Assembly: GCF_002286965.1 (NCBI RefSeq) | Contig: NZ_NSKD01000001.1 | Span: forward strand, 124,001 to 188,000 | Direction: 5' to 3' | Source of the DNA: Halovibrio salipaludis | GTDB taxonomy: Bacteria > Pseudomonadota > Gammaproteobacteria > Pseudomonadales > Oleiphilaceae | Length of the DNA: 64,000 nucleotides | Shown here: in pieces, positions 63,703 to 64,000 of the stretch | Layout: the number at the start of each line of letters is the position of its first letter | Numbering within the stretch: the stretch's first letter is position 1 | The notes under the pieces: generated by a model | Databases searched by the model: none | Seen by the model: only the letters and a program-made list of their open reading frames with translations | What the model was told of the DNA's origin: nothing | Position numbers and translations under genes: made by a program

Positions 63703-63742
63703 GACCACACCTTTTTCAACGTTATGGGAGAGCGCCACTACT

Positions 63743-64000
63743 ATGGGTATGAGTACTACAATCAACTGGACCGGCGCCGCCAGCTTCCGCGCCACCACCG
63801 GCTCCGGCCACGAGATCCAGCTGGACGGACCGCCGGACCACGGCGGCGAAAACCAGGGCGCACGGCCCATGGAAATGATGCTCGTCGGCATCGGCGGCTG
63901 CACCTCGTTCGACGTCATGAGCATCCTCCAGAAATCCCGCCAGAACGTCACCGACTGCCGCGCGGAAGTCACCGCCGAGCGTGCGGATACCGTGCCGTCG
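63743..64000 (+). CDS. OsmC family protein (3' end cut by window)
   Basis: First 86 codons of an OsmC/Ohr-fold protein reading MGMSTTINWTGAASFRATT, then GARPMEMMLVGIGGCTSFDV with the peroxidatic-type Cys in GGCTSFDVM. This group (YhfA-like OsmC) is often found beside crp genes. GGGAG lies upstream of the ATG; a second ATG is two codons on. Confidence 0.88.
   Translation, partial: MGMSTTINWTGAASFRATTGSGHEIQLDGPPDHGGENQGARPMEMMLVGIGGCTSFDVMSILQKSRQNVTDCRAEVTAERADTVPS

Noticed and set aside
63444-63742. Palindromes before osmC read as an intrinsic terminator
   Set aside because: No gene ends there (crp and osmC diverge) and no T tract follows the arms.

Overview
The window comes from a GC-rich gammaproteobacterium. 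It carries the full pathway for a cd1-type (NirS) nitrite reductase, nitrate assimilation under NasS/NasT and apparent sigma-54 control, an aerobactin-type siderophore locus, and the rpe-gph / trpEGDC / crp(vfr) genes that sit close together in many gammaproteobacteria such as Pseudomonas. Many secreted proteins and linkers are strongly acidic, which suggests a moderately halophilic or marine member. Genus and family cannot be fixed from the sequence alone. I see no tRNA, rRNA, CRISPR array, integrase or transposase.

Layout. 1-8.5 kb: nitrate assimilation. On the minus strand are nasT, nasS, a leader with two ANTAR-type hairpins and an intrinsic terminator, then nrtA and nrtB (cut by the window edge). 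Diverging from them is nasA, the assimilatory nitrate reductase, with a similar leader. Three sigma-54-type promoters serve these units. An MFS transporter is convergent with nasA. 8.5-19.5 kb: a beta-carbonic anhydrase and nnrS, then the denitrification divergon: nirC-nirF to the left and nirS-nirDLGH-nirJ-nirE-nirN to the right, with an FNR/Dnr-type box between. These make the NirS enzyme and its heme d1 cofactor. 19.6-27.7 kb: an RND efflux pair, then cytochrome b, a PepSY protein, a PhoP/PhoQ-like two-component system and a class II cytochrome c. 27.7-31.6 kb: metY, a DUF3530 gene, rpe and gph.

31.6-50.3 kb: an iron-acquisition block lies between gph and trpE. It holds a DrrAB-type ABC exporter, a TonB receptor, a double CbiX-like protein, a frameshifted small gene, a DUF3301 gene, iucABCD-iutA in the aerobactin order, and fhuF-fhuC-fhuD-fhuB for uptake of the ferric siderophore and iron release. 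Four Fur-type boxes sit at its promoters. 50.3-54.4 kb: trpL (a leader peptide with three Trp codons and alternative hairpins), trpE, trpG, trpD, trpC.

54.5-62.1 kb: a second accessory block lies between trpC and crp. It starts with a tight four-gene set encoding a periplasmic cupredoxin, a membrane EAL phosphodiesterase, a DUF3034 protein and an exported truncated globin. A HelD-like RNA-polymerase-associated ATPase follows. Opposite it is a BrnT-type toxin gene with four overlapping or closely packed small ORFs. 62.2-64 kb: a glutathione transferase, a CRP/Vfr regulator, a nested palindromic repeat and the start of an OsmC-family gene.

The best candidates for new biology are the cupredoxin/EAL/DUF3034/globin operon, the chain of small ORFs behind BrnT, and the ANTAR leaders combined with sigma-54 promoters in the nitrate cluster.
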